The notes under the pieces are model-generated. The model ran no database searches. It was not told where the DNA came from and worked only from the letters and a program-made list of their open reading frames with translations. Positions 14,144-23,783 of a stretch of DNA of 36,233 nt are shown piece by piece (position 1 is the stretch's first letter; each line of letters opens with the position of its first letter). Source of the DNA: Singulisphaera sp. GP187 (GTDB lineage Bacteria > Planctomycetota > Planctomycetia > Gemmatales > Gemmataceae). Where the stretch lies: positions 1 through 36,233 of the forward strand of contig CAMAUE010000045.1 in NCBI GenBank assembly GCA_945861245.1, given 5' to 3'. A program made the position numbers and the translations under genes.

Positions 14144-17100
14144 ATGCTGTGTCACGTTTATGTTGTTGCGGTTTTTCTGAGCATTTACGCCACCGCACAC
14201 GCTGACGATTTCCATCCTACCGATCCGGAGCTCAAGGTCGTCGCACTCGATGCCGACAAAACCGAATCGTTCCTCTCCGTGCGCGTCGATACGCAAGGTC
14301 GGCTCTTCGTCGGCGGGCGCGAGGGGCTATTCGTCTACGAACCCAATGCCGATGGTTCTTATCAACCGCGCAAGCTTCTCTATCGCTTTCCCGCGCACTC
14401 GTGGGTTTATGACATCGAAATCCGTGGCAACGATCTCTACGTCCTCACGCTCAGCGCCCTCTACCTGCTGCCCGACGCCGTCAGCAAGCGCGATGGATTG
14501 CAGCTGAAAAAGCTGCTCTGGGGCGTGCCGAACGGGCATGTGCATCAATGCTTTCACTCGCTGGCATGGGGCCCCGAAGGCGACCTGTACATCTCCATGG
14601 GCGATCCGCTCTGGTACTACGGCGACTTCGCTCGGCCCGATCACTGGGGCTACTGGACGTTCTTCACGCAACCCGAAGGGACCAAGATTCCCTACCACGG
14701 CGTGGGCGGCGTCTTTCGCCTGAAGCCCAATGGCACGCAGTTTCAGATCGTCGCCCGCAACTTGCGCAATCCCTGCGGCATCGCCTTTGACCGCGACTGG
14801 AACCTGTTCGCCAACGACAACGATCACGAAGGCCTGCCCGCGCTCTACGTTCCCGGTCGGCTCCTTCATGTGACGCCGCACTCGAACTTCCAATGGCCTC
14901 GTGGCTGGATGCTGCACAAAACGCCCGAACGAACCGATCTACTTCAGACGATGTTCGACGGCATGGGCCGCGCCGTGCCCGTTGGACAGAGCTATTACGA
15001 TGAGACTTTCCTGCCCGAAAAGTATCGGCACAATCTGCTGATCGCCCGCTGGTGCACGCGAACCGTCGCCCGCTATCCGCTGGAGCCGCGCGGCGCGAGC
15101 TTCAAGACGACGGAACAGCCATTGCTCGCAGGAAAAGATCTCGTGCGGCCCGTCGGCGTGGCGGTGGGACGCGGCGGCCGCATCTTCGCCACGCTATCGC
15201 GCATGGCCCACAACGAAGGCTCGCCGATCTATCCGAGCGACCTGGTGATGATCACGCGATCCGACGATGCCAAACCGTATAAGTTCGCGCCCTACAATGC
15301 GACAGCGGCGACGGTCGAAAAGCTCTGGAGCGAACTTGGCGATCCATCCTGGCAACGGCGCTATCGCGCTCAGATCGAGTTGACCCGGCGAGGGGGCAAC
15401 ATTTTCAATGAGGCGAATAAACGGCTCGCGGGCATCAAGGCGAACGACCCAGCCCTACCTTCGCTGATTTGGCTGGCAGCACAGAGCGGCGTCGGCAGCC
15501 TGCACCTGCTCCCGCTGGCCGCCCACCCCGAGCCGCGCGTGCGTGCCCAGGCGATTCGCGCGTTGACAGAGTTCCCAGACCAGCTTCGCGGTGAGCCGAT
15601 CTTCACGCCCGGCTTGCAAGATCCCGACCCGCACGTGCAGCACGCCGCCGTGCTCGCGCATTATTCGATGAAGGTGCAATGGGACGTCGCCGTCCGCCAG
15701 GTAATCGAGCGTGGCCCGGCCCGCAGCGACGACACCTACCTGCGCCAGGCCGCGACGTTGTTGCTTGCCGAGCGGGCGACGCTCAAGCAACTCGAATCGC
15801 TGTGCACCAGCCGCGATGTGGCGACGCGCATGGCCGGCGTGCTCGCCATCGGTTCCAAGCTGACGATTCCTGAGCCGCACACGCCGATCAGACCGCACCT
15901 GCCGCTGGCCGACTGGCGCGAGGAGTCTGCCTATCTCATTGACTATGCGGATGGCAAGCGTGACCTGCGCAAATCGGGGCGTCTGGGAACCTACACCTTT
16001 GCCGAGCATTGGAAAGCTGACATGCACACCGTTGAACAGGAGCTAATGTTCAAGCGATTGCGCAGCATGCTGACCGATGACGACGAAAAGATCCGCCTGC
16101 AATCGGCGTTCTACCTGTCGCTTTTGAACGACCCGCGCTCGGAGCCGGAGGTTGTGAAGGTGCGATCCGCCAGCATCGAGCGAAAGCTGGCGCTGGCCCC
16201 GATTCAGGCGATCAACGAGGTCTGGGCGGTTGGCCCGTTTGCCGACGGCAAGGCGGCACTCGAAACCGTGCATCCGCCCGAGCAGAGCGCCATTGACCTC
16301 ACGACGGCTTATCCCACCAGCGATAAGAAAAAACTCGTGTGGTCGGCGATCAAGCCAGGCAAACGACATTTTCAGTTCGACCAGATTTTCGGGCCTTGTG
16401 ATCAATCGTCGTTTTATACCACCGTCCGGCTCGAAAGTTCGACGAAGCAACGCGTGCAACTGCTCGTCGGGTCCGACGACGGCGTCAAGGTTTGGCTGAA
16501 CGGCAAGCCGGTGTTCACGAATCCCGTGTCGCGCGCTGCGCTACCGTTTCATGATGTCGTGCCGCTCGATTTGGAACCGGGCAGCAACGACTTGCTCGTT
16601 CGCATCAACAACATTTCGGGCGAATGCGGCTTGTACCTGCACGTGAGACATCTGCATCCCGTGGCCATACGGCTGCCCGAAAAGCTGACGACGGCAACAC
16701 TCGCGGATCGCCTGAAGAATGCCGACAAAAACGCCGGCGTGACCAAAGAGTTTCTCGATGTCGATTGGATCGAAGCAGCGAAGGTGGGCGACGCGAAGCG
16801 AGGCCGGCAGTTATTCGAGTCGCTCGCCTGCGCGAAATGTCACGCGATTACGCCGGACGCCAACGTCATCGGCGGGCCAAGTCTAGCCGACGCGCGGAAG
16901 CGGTTTACGATACCGTACCTTGTCGAGTCGATCCTGTTGCCGAGCAAACAGATTTCGCCCGTGTTCAAGGCGACCTACTTGGAGCTGAAGACAGGCATGG
17001 TGCTGACCGGATTGGTCGTAAACGAGACGGCTGAGAAGCTGGAACTGCTGCTGCCTGACGCGAGCCGACGGACGATCGCACGGCAGGAGATCGACACGCG

Positions 17101-17200
17101 CCGCCTGCTCGAGCAATCGCCGATGCCCGTGGGCGTCGTCCGCCACCCCGACGAGTTACGCGATCTGCTGGCGTTTTTGCTGGGTGATGATAAGAAATAG
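14144..17200 (+). CDS. Large PVC-type haem protein with dehydrogenase-like propeller
   Basis: This exported protein has 1018 aa. ATG 14144 is preceded by GGAGAC, and the signal peptide ends near ATAHADD. Residues about 30-390 form a sorbosone/glucose-dehydrogenase-like beta-propeller (ARNLRNPCGIAFDRDWNLFANDN, HNLLIARWCTRTVARY). About 420-600 are HEAT-like helical repeats. About 730-840 form a PA14/jelly-roll-like sandwich (VQLLVGSDDGVKVWLNGK). The C-terminus holds a c-type haem motif C896-AK-C899-H900 in the putative haem-binding domain (GGPSLADARKRF...LTGLVVNETAEKLELLLPD). The family is very abundant in planctomycetes and is predicted to oxidise sugars or related compounds in the periplasm, passing electrons to cytochromes. 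No substrate is known. Confidence 0.9.
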   Translation: MLCHVYVVAVFLSIYATAHADDFHPTDPELKVVALDADKTESFLSVRVDTQGRLFVGGREGLFVYEPNADGSYQPRKLLYRFPAHSWVYDIEIRGNDLYVLTLSALYLLPDAVSKRDGLQLKKLLWGVPNGHVHQCFHSLAWGPEGDLYISMGDPLWYYGDFARPDHWGYWTFFTQPEGTKIPYHGVGGVFRLKPNGTQFQIVARNLRNPCGIAFDRDWNLFANDNDHEGLPALYVPGRLLHVTPHSNFQWPRGWMLHKTPERTDLLQTMFDGMGRAVPVGQSYYDETFLPEKYRHNLLIARWCTRTVARYPLEPRGASFKTTEQPLLAGKDLVRPVGVAVGRGGRIFATLSRMAHNEGSPIYPSDLVMITRSDDAKPYKFAPYNATAATVEKLWSELGDPSWQRRYRAQIELTRRGGNIFNEANKRLAGIKANDPALPSLIWLAAQSGVGSLHLLPLAAHPEPRVRAQAIRALTEFPDQLRGEPIFTPGLQDPDPHVQHAAVLAHYSMKVQWDVAVRQVIERGPARSDDTYLRQAATLLLAERATLKQLESLCTSRDVATRMAGVLAIGSKLTIPEPHTPIRPHLPLADWREESAYLIDYADGKRDLRKSGRLGTYTFAEHWKADMHTVEQELMFKRLRSMLTDDDEKIRLQSAFYLSLLNDPRSEPEVVKVRSASIERKLALAPIQAINEVWAVGPFADGKAALETVHPPEQSAIDLTTAYPTSDKKKLVWSAIKPGKRHFQFDQIFGPCDQSSFYTTVRLESSTKQRVQLLVGSDDGVKVWLNGKPVFTNPVSRAALPFHDVVPLDLEPGSNDLLVRINNISGECGLYLHVRHLHPVAIRLPEKLTTATLADRLKNADKNAGVTKEFLDVDWIEAAKVGDAKRGRQLFESLACAKCHAITPDANVIGGPSLADARKRFTIPYLVESILLPSKQISPVFKATYLELKTGMVLTGLVVNETAEKLELLLPDASRRTIARQEIDTRRLLEQSPMPVGVVRHPDELRDLLAFLLGDDKK

Positions 17201-17230
17201 CGGCTATCTACCAGAGTCGTGAATCCCAAC

Positions 17231-17317
17231 GTAAGCCCAGGGGTGAGGTACTCCGAACCTCTGGGATGATTCCAATCGCCATCCCAAGGGTTCGGAGTAC
17301 CTCACCCTTGGGCTTGC
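17231..17317. repeat. Palindromic element between convergent genes (family F)
   Basis: Arms of 37 nt (17231-17267 and 17281-17317) pair with four mismatches around a 13-nt loop. Each arm is itself palindromic: CCCAAGGGT at one end and ACCCTTGGG at the other. It starts 30 nt after the haem-protein stop and ends 6 nt before the stop of the opposite gene, so it can serve as a bidirectional terminator. Confidence 0.85.
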
Positions 17318-17323
17318 ATTTTA

Positions 17324-20300
17324 TCACCCGATCGCCGCGCCGAGGTCGCCAGGGCAGGGCACGAATTTCTTGTCGCACTCCGGACAAGTCCTCGCGCCAA
17401 GTTGCCACATGCGATGGCGGCACGAAAGCATCGCCGGCGCGGCATTGGGAACGGCGGGCAGAAAATCGCGGAAGTACCATTCGACCCAGCGGCGGATCTC
17501 TTCCAGGTTGCCGCGCGGATCGTCGTTCATGCGGACCCGTTGTTCGCCAATTTGGAGAGTGTACCTGCCATCGCCACGCTGCACGGCGATCGATGCACCC
17601 TTGGGATAGCTCGTGATGCAGGCACCTTCGATCCAGACTCCTTGCGTTCCGATTACGATATTGGGCTTGGGCGCATAGAGCAGCACATCGGGATAGTGCT
17701 TGAGGATGTCGGCGTAATTCTCGCTGGCGTTGGCAAGCTCCAAGGCAGTCAACGCCTCGCCCGCACGTTGCCAATGTTTCCCATCACGCTTCTGCCAAAA
17801 TGCCTGGAAGCGAATCCAGTGCATGGGTTGATTTAGCCGCAGGACCGCGTCGAGCACAGCGAAAGCTCGGCCCAGGTTCAGCCAATCCTCGAGTTCGACG
17901 CCGGCGGCGAATGCGCGGTCGGCGAGCAGGATCGGCAAGGCGTTGAGCTGGGACTTGGGCCAGGCGTCACGCTCACCGCCATGAAAGCACGCCAAAAGCT
18001 CGACGAGAAACACCGGCGGCAGCTTCGCCTTGAAGACCTCGTCCGCGAGCGTCAGTAAAAGATCCCACGGTTTTTCGCCGGCATCGCGCATCCCGGCAAT
18101 ACTGCGACGGCTCAAGGATGCCAGACAAGCCCGCGCAATCGGCTCGGTTCGCGCGGACACGCTGACTTCCTCACAGCAGTGCAGAAGCAAATCGGCATCA
18201 ATCTTCACCGTCGGCACGCGATTCGACATCTCGACCAGCCCACGTAAAAAGCTCCAGTCGCGCGGGCCCATTTGCTCTTGCAGAATCTCGGGAACGAGCA
18301 ATCGCCAGGCAACCGCGAGCAGACGATGCTCGGCAGGCATCGGCGTCGGCCAAACGAGATACAGCAAGCCGCCCGCGACAAGTCCCACGCCAAGCCCCAA
18401 ACTCGCGACAACAACCACGGGAAACGCCTTGCCTGTCGCCAGGTCGAACGCGGCATAGGCTCCCGCCGTGAGCGGTCCAACGAAAAACAGAATCCCGCCG
18501 GCGCGCGTCAACCACCGCCCCTTTTCGCGGCCTTTGAACAATATCGCATCGGGTGTTTCGATTTGCATGTGCGGGAACAATCCCACCTCCGAGACTTCGA
18601 GATGGTAGCCGAAGCCATCCAACTCGCCATCGCCCATCGCCAACGGTGGCACAACGGCTTCCGTTTCGATGGCCACGGTGACACAGCAATGCGGGCAGAG
18701 TGTGGCATCGCGCGTCCTTACCGACGCGCGTAGTTCGCGCATCAGTTCCGGCTCGCGCAGCCCACGCCGATAGAGCAGCCGCTGAAGCCGCGCGACGCCG
18801 GTCTTCGGATCATCGCGGATGGCCAAGCTACGACAGGCGTGCAATACCTGCGGATCCTTTTCGAGGCCGTAGTCAACGACCCAATCCTCAATGACCTTCC
18901 AGGGTTCGCGCACCCGTTGACCGTCGAGATGGAGGCGATGTTTTTCCCACAAATGGCCAACCATTTCGCGCTTGACGAGTTCCGTCGGGCAGCGCGGACA
19001 GCTCATGCGGGTCTCGTTATCCAGCTCTTGCTCAACGATATCGATGGCCTCGGAATGCCCGAATCGCTGCTCGAGTCGCCGCAGCTTTTCAATTCCGCGT
19101 TTCTTCGTGGATTGGGCGACATACGCGCGGAGCATTTTCGTTGCACTGGCGATGTTTGAGCCGAAGCCGCGCAACAGCGCCAGGGCGGCGTTTTCGCGGG
19201 CCCGGCGCGGAAGCTCCTTGTTGTCCAAATGCGGCAGTAGCAGGTCTGCGACCTTTGGTGGGATCGGCACCTCCTGGCGAGCCGTCACCTCAAATGCCAG
19301 ACGACGACCGAGCAATTCCCACGAGGTATTCTTGCTCGGGCCGACGAACAGCGGCAACATCGTCGCGGCCGACTCCGTCGCTGCGATAGTCTCCGCGAGA
19401 GCGCCAAATGCCAGCTCGCGCGTTTCTCCTTCCGCATCCTTGATGAATTGGTAAAGCCAGACAACCAAGTAGCGCTCAGCCTCGCCTGGATACTTGTCCG
19501 CCGCCAGAGCCGCCAGGCTGATCCATGCCGCGGTGTCGCCCGGCGGCGAGCAGACCGCCTTCACCATTGCTGCACGCACCTCCTGATAGCTGCCTCGTTC
19601 GCCGCGAAACTGAAATATCTGATGGGCTTGCCGAAGGTGGCGCTCAAGATCCTTGCTCTGAACCTCGGCCTTGCACTCCACGCAAGCGATGGTGTGTTCC
19701 TCGCGAAGTTGCGTCATCACTGGATCAAGCATCGCGCCGTCGAGGCCACGCCCTTGCAATCGCTTGCACAACTCAAGCTGCAAATCGACGACATCCTTCA
19801 CGGGAACGAATAACTTCAGCAGCCGGCGAACCTCATTGGCGGTCGGACGCTGGCGCAGGTTCTCCTCAAAGAAGGGCAACACCGTTTGCATGCCGAGGTC
19901 GCGCAACCGCACCTCGTCGGACGCGAACAGCAATCGCACAATCGGCGTAAACAACGGGCAGTGTCTCACCAGCGATTGAACGCCCGCAATGGCAGCATAG
20001 GGCACTGCACGCGGAATCGCCTGCGGATTGTTCGCCTCACCCAGGAGAAGCCGACCAAGGTCGGCGACGTAGTCCCTTGCGACCGCTTCCGGCTTACCGG
20101 CTTTGCCGTAGATCGCCAGCAACTCCTGGTGTGCGACGACATCGGAACTGCTGATGACACGCTCCCAAAGCCTACCAAGCACGGTATTCGCCGACTGCAC
20201 GTCGCCATCGTGCAGGACATAGCCGTGCTCGCTCACCAAGTGCGGCGTGCGTTGCCCTGGCGCCAGCGTTTTTTTGCAAAGGGGACATTCGCTCGGCAAC

Positions 20301-22087
20301 GTCGCTTCCACCTGGCGGACGACCGATCCCACGCGATCCTCGGTCACTCCCAACTGTCGCAGGAAATGCGCGATCGGCACCGGCGTGTCCAGGGTTCCCC
20401 TCTGCATCCCTTCGATCAAACGTATGAGCACGGCATCGGTTTTTTGCGGAAACGATGTCCACCACGCCGCCGCCGCGATCTGGCGAATCTCGCCGCTGGT
20501 ATCGCCGAGGAAACGCCAAAGCATCGCTTCGAGATATTCGCTGCGCGGCGAGCTGCGGACGTGCTGCTCGAGCCGACGCAAGGCCCAACCGCGAACCCGT
20601 GGATTCGTGCACGCTAGCAACGCATCCACCACGTGGATCGCATCAATCACGCCGATCACCATGCCGACGCGCGCCGGCGGCGAAGCGACATCGGACGATT
20701 CGTAGGCTTGCTGCTCAACCCATTGTCGGAGGTTCGCCGGCGTCGGTTGCCAAAGTGTAGCAACGACGCCCGGCGAATACACCGCCGCATCCGCTTGCTT
20801 CCGACGGGTGAATGCCGTGAAGTAAACCTCCTCGGCAGTCATCGGCAGCCCGACGACATGCAGCACCGGACGCAATGGCCCATCCGCAACCGTCGTGCCG
20901 TCCGTCGGCGCTTGAGGTGGCGTCCCGTGGCGCATCTGCACCGTCAACTCCAGGCTCATGTCCACGCCGGTGCAATCTAATAGCAACTTCGCGATGTCCG
21001 CATCCGTGTGCAACGCGATCAAACCCGCCAACGGCGAGGGCGGCGGGCTTACCAGCCAACCCGACAGCTCAGCAACCGAGCGTGGCCGACGCGACGGTTC
21101 GGGCGAAAGCAACAGCCGAAACGCCGACACGAATCGCCGCGGCCATTCCTTCGCCAATCCCGCCGGATCGATGCCGAGTTCCTCCGCCCAAGCGTGAATT
21201 GTGTTCGCCGGCAGCTGCACCAAAAACTTGTCAATCTCCGCCCAGTGCGATTCCTCTAGTACCGCCCATGGACGCCCCTGCTCCTCGGCCAACCTTTCAA
21301 GATCGATGCCGGCAAACAAACTGAACGCCAGCATGCCCCATGCAAATAGATCCGAGCGCTCATCGGGTCGTGTCTTTGCACTGAAACACTCCGGCGCCGC
21401 GTAGCCGCCCGGAAATCGTCCCGCCGGAAAAAGCCGCACCCAGGCGGCCATTGCGTCGTCCTTGAGCAGCGCATTTTGCCGCGACAGGGCAAGCTCCGTT
21501 CCTACATAGTGCACGCGATCGCTGGCGTCGATCAGCAGCGCCTGCGGGCCGAGACCGAGCAACAACAGATCCTCCGCATGGGCCTGCCTGAGAAAATCGA
21601 GCACTTCCGCCAACACCGACAAAATCGATGACACCGGCAGAATCTGCTCCTGCCATTCGCGCAATGCCTGGCCATGAGGCCGGGTGAAAATAGCAACCGG
21701 CTCGCCCGCCCGTGCCGCTTCGTCGTGAAACGTAAATGCATCGCGGGTGTTATCGATCTCCAGCAGGTCAATCGCTTCCGGCCACAGGTTGCTCTGCCGA
21801 TTGCTGAGCACGATACGCATCTCCGCGTGCGTGAGCGCCCGGCGTTGTTGGATGTAGGTGGGATCGTCAAGGATGGGATAGCGATTGGTGCGGATGAGCA
21901 CATCAAGCCATTCGAGTTCGTCGGTTTCGCGAACGCGCTTGGCGTTGAAATCGAAGTTGTAGAAGATCTTCTTTCCGACATAAAGGAAATGCCAGGGCGT
22001 TTCGCGCAACACAGACGTGACAATATACCCGCCCGGTTGCTGGGCAGGGCCACCGCCCTCCAATCGCTCGCCGACGTGTAACCTCAT
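17324..22087 (-). CDS. Giant pseudokinase with zinc-finger-like motifs, HEAT repeats and membrane helices
   Basis: It has 1587 aa from ATG 22085-22087; an in-frame start at 22123 adds 12 residues. The N-terminal 330 residues follow the Ser/Thr kinase fold. The GGYAAPECF...DERSDLFAWGMLAFSLFAG region (about 227-260) is intact, but the catalytic loop is degenerate (AHAEDLLLLGLGPQALLID has no HRD..N, and no DFG follows), so it is a probable pseudokinase. HEAT-like helices follow. Three motifs share C-x2-C-x11-H-x4-H spacing, starting at about residues 600, 800 and 1028 (CPLC..H..H, CVEC..H..H, CPRC..H..H). CPHC lies near 1133, two membrane helices at about 1192-1250, and a CxH/CPEC cluster near 1557-1580. 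The cysteine clusters probably bind zinc. Function is unknown; signalling or scaffolding at the membrane is likely. Confidence 0.8.
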   Translation of the reverse strand: MRLHVGERLEGGGPAQQPGGYIVTSVLRETPWHFLYVGKKIFYNFDFNAKRVRETDELEWLDVLIRTNRYPILDDPTYIQQRRALTHAEMRIVLSNRQSNLWPEAIDLLEIDNTRDAFTFHDEAARAGEPVAIFTRPHGQALREWQEQILPVSSILSVLAEVLDFLRQAHAEDLLLLGLGPQALLIDASDRVHYVGTELALSRQNALLKDDAMAAWVRLFPAGRFPGGYAAPECFSAKTRPDERSDLFAWGMLAFSLFAGIDLERLAEEQGRPWAVLEESHWAEIDKFLVQLPANTIHAWAEELGIDPAGLAKEWPRRFVSAFRLLLSPEPSRRPRSVAELSGWLVSPPPSPLAGLIALHTDADIAKLLLDCTGVDMSLELTVQMRHGTPPQAPTDGTTVADGPLRPVLHVVGLPMTAEEVYFTAFTRRKQADAAVYSPGVVATLWQPTPANLRQWVEQQAYESSDVASPPARVGMVIGVIDAIHVVDALLACTNPRVRGWALRRLEQHVRSSPRSEYLEAMLWRFLGDTSGEIRQIAAAAWWTSFPQKTDAVLIRLIEGMQRGTLDTPVPIAHFLRQLGVTEDRVGSVVRQVEATLPSECPLCKKTLAPGQRTPHLVSEHGYVLHDGDVQSANTVLGRLWERVISSSDVVAHQELLAIYGKAGKPEAVARDYVADLGRLLLGEANNPQAIPRAVPYAAIAGVQSLVRHCPLFTPIVRLLFASDEVRLRDLGMQTVLPFFEENLRQRPTANEVRRLLKLFVPVKDVVDLQLELCKRLQGRGLDGAMLDPVMTQLREEHTIACVECKAEVQSKDLERHLRQAHQIFQFRGERGSYQEVRAAMVKAVCSPPGDTAAWISLAALAADKYPGEAERYLVVWLYQFIKDAEGETRELAFGALAETIAATESAATMLPLFVGPSKNTSWELLGRRLAFEVTARQEVPIPPKVADLLLPHLDNKELPRRARENAALALLRGFGSNIASATKMLRAYVAQSTKKRGIEKLRRLEQRFGHSEAIDIVEQELDNETRMSCPRCPTELVKREMVGHLWEKHRLHLDGQRVREPWKVIEDWVVDYGLEKDPQVLHACRSLAIRDDPKTGVARLQRLLYRRGLREPELMRELRASVRTRDATLCPHCCVTVAIETEAVVPPLAMGDGELDGFGYHLEVSEVGLFPHMQIETPDAILFKGREKGRWLTRAGGILFFVGPLTAGAYAAFDLATGKAFPVVVVASLGLGVGLVAGGLLYLVWPTPMPAEHRLLAVAWRLLVPEILQEQMGPRDWSFLRGLVEMSNRVPTVKIDADLLLHCCEEVSVSARTEPIARACLASLSRRSIAGMRDAGEKPWDLLLTLADEVFKAKLPPVFLVELLACFHGGERDAWPKSQLNALPILLADRAFAAGVELEDWLNLGRAFAVLDAVLRLNQPMHWIRFQAFWQKRDGKHWQRAGEALTALELANASENYADILKHYPDVLLYAPKPNIVIGTQGVWIEGACITSYPKGASIAVQRGDGRYTLQIGEQRVRMNDDPRGNLEEIRRWVEWYFRDFLPAVPNAAPAMLSCRHRMWQLGARTCPECDKKFVPCPGDLGAAIG

Positions 22088-22270
22088 ACTCTCATTATGG
22101 CGAATGCCAGCGGATGCGGGCACAAAAAATGAAGCGGAAGGCGATATAGGTGATATTATTTACATTCATTCCCGACCCTACTTCTTCCCCCAGGTAGATT
22201 CACGTTTAACGAAAAGAGTTCTGCTTCACGCTGGCGCTCAGGCTCGGGCGCGAAGAACGGCATACCCGAC

Positions 22271-23650
22271 TCATCGCCGGGCGGCATCGTGCACGATGCT
22301 GAAGCGGTCGAGTTCTTTGCCGTGCTCGTCGATCTGCCAGGCGGTGAGGGTTAGGCCGTCGAGTTCGATGAGGAACGAGCCGGGGATGGCGATGCCGCGT
22401 TGCGTGCCTTTGGGGGTGTCGAAGGGAACGAGAGCGGGGTGGGTGAACTTGCCGTTGATGCGCGACCCGCCGCCTGTGCCGTTGACGATGTACATCGTGC
22501 CGCCGTCTTTAGTCGCGGGTTTCCGGATCGGTGCCTTTCGGCCATCGCTGTCGCTTTTGCGGTGGCGCATGGGGTCGAAGGTATTGCTCAGGCCGGTGTG
22601 GCCGTGCAATAGGTAAGATCGCTGATAGGTGTGGTCGTGCCCGGTGAGGCAGAGATCGATGCCGTGCTGGTCGAAGATCGGCACGAGACGTTCGCGAAGC
22701 ATGACGAGCGGCTTGTTGGTGTCGCTGTTGTAGTTGCCATCGCAATAGAGCGGAAAGTGATTGACAACAAAGCTCCACTGTTGTTTGTTGGCGGCGAGAT
22801 CCTTCTTCAGCCAGTCGAGCTGCTTTTGCCAGGGCTGATGATTTTCGTCGGTCGTTTCCTGCAGCCAATTCTTCCAGGGATCAAGCACGACGAGATGTAG
22901 GTTACCGATGTCGGCGGAGTAGTAGTGCATGTTGGGCGATTTCGTCCCGCCTGCTTTCGCCGCGGTGTTTGTGGTGAAGGCGTAGCGGTAAGCATCGTCG
23001 ATGTCGTGATTGCCGATGCAGGGCCAAAGCGGCGTCGAGCGTAGGTCGTCAGCGTAGACGTTGAAGAAAGACGCCTGATATTGCTCATCGGTTCCGAACG
23101 GGTAGGCGTTATCGCCGAGCAGGATGATGCCATCGAGCGGTTGATTTTGGTTGAACTTGCGAAAGCCGTTGCGCACGCGGATCGGGTCGATCGGGCTGGT
23201 GTAGCCGAGCACTTTCTTGAGATCATCATCGCGCGGGCGATTACTGCCGGAGTCGCCGAAGAACCAGAAACGTAGCTTGCGCGCTGCGCCGATTTCACAC
23301 GCCGTGCGGAACCAATGGCGTTCGTCAGCGCCGCACAAGGTCGCGCGGTCGGCTTCGAGGGCGTAGTAGTATTTCGTATCAGGCTTCAGGCCAACGAGGC
23401 TCGCCAGCCAATCGCGTTTGCCGGGGTAGTGCTGATGGGCTTCCGTGGCCGCGACGGATTGATCGAGCTTGTCCGGACTGAGGCCAAAACGAACGACTGA
23501 GGTGTAGCGAACGGAATCATCGGTCCGCCACCGGATCGTGATGCCATCGATCCGCGGGACTTGCAGGTAGGGGGCGCGCCGAAGTTCGGCGGCGGTGGCG
23601 CCGGCGCAAGCAATCGCGGCAAAAACGACAGTGAGGAAGTAGCGTGGCAT
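22271..23650 (-). CDS. Secreted metallophosphoesterase (purple acid phosphatase-like)
   Basis: This 459-aa protein has an ATG at 23648-23650 and a signal peptide (MPRYFLTVVFAAIACAGATAAE). An Ig-like purple acid phosphatase N-domain comes first (RRAPYLQVPRIDGITIRWRT). The calcineurin-like core then has FFGDSG, LLGDNAY, CIGNHDID, VVNHFPLY and LTGHDHTYQRS, which supply the usual Asp, Asn and His ligands of a dinuclear metal site. It probably hydrolyses phosphate esters in the periplasm. One mature-domain motif (LVVLDPWKNW) also fits the family. It lies downstream of hrpB on the same strand but is separated from it by a palindromic element, so it may have its own promoter. Confidence 0.88.
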   Translation of the reverse strand: MPRYFLTVVFAAIACAGATAAELRRAPYLQVPRIDGITIRWRTDDSVRYTSVVRFGLSPDKLDQSVAATEAHQHYPGKRDWLASLVGLKPDTKYYYALEADRATLCGADERHWFRTACEIGAARKLRFWFFGDSGSNRPRDDDLKKVLGYTSPIDPIRVRNGFRKFNQNQPLDGIILLGDNAYPFGTDEQYQASFFNVYADDLRSTPLWPCIGNHDIDDAYRYAFTTNTAAKAGGTKSPNMHYYSADIGNLHLVVLDPWKNWLQETTDENHQPWQKQLDWLKKDLAANKQQWSFVVNHFPLYCDGNYNSDTNKPLVMLRERLVPIFDQHGIDLCLTGHDHTYQRSYLLHGHTGLSNTFDPMRHRKSDSDGRKAPIRKPATKDGGTMYIVNGTGGGSRINGKFTHPALVPFDTPKGTQRGIAIPGSFLIELDGLTLTAWQIDEHGKELDRFSIVHDAARR

Positions 23651-23659
23651 CGGGTAACT

Positions 23660-23751
23660 CGTTTAGCCGCGACTCGCAGCGGAGCGCGGACACGGATTCA
23701 GGTAACGGAATGGCACGCAATTCACGCTCCGCTGCGCGTCGCGGCTAAACG
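23660..23751. repeat. Palindromic element between hrpB and phosphoesterase (family D)
   Basis: 27-nt arms (23660-23686 and 23725-23751) pair with one mismatch around a 38-nt centre. Each arm contains CCGC...GCGG, as in families A, B and C, although the sequences differ. It lies 10 nt upstream of the phosphoesterase start and 33 nt beyond the hrpB stop. Confidence 0.85.
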
Positions 23752-23783
23752 AAATCTTACTGTAAGGCATTCCGCTGGGCGCG

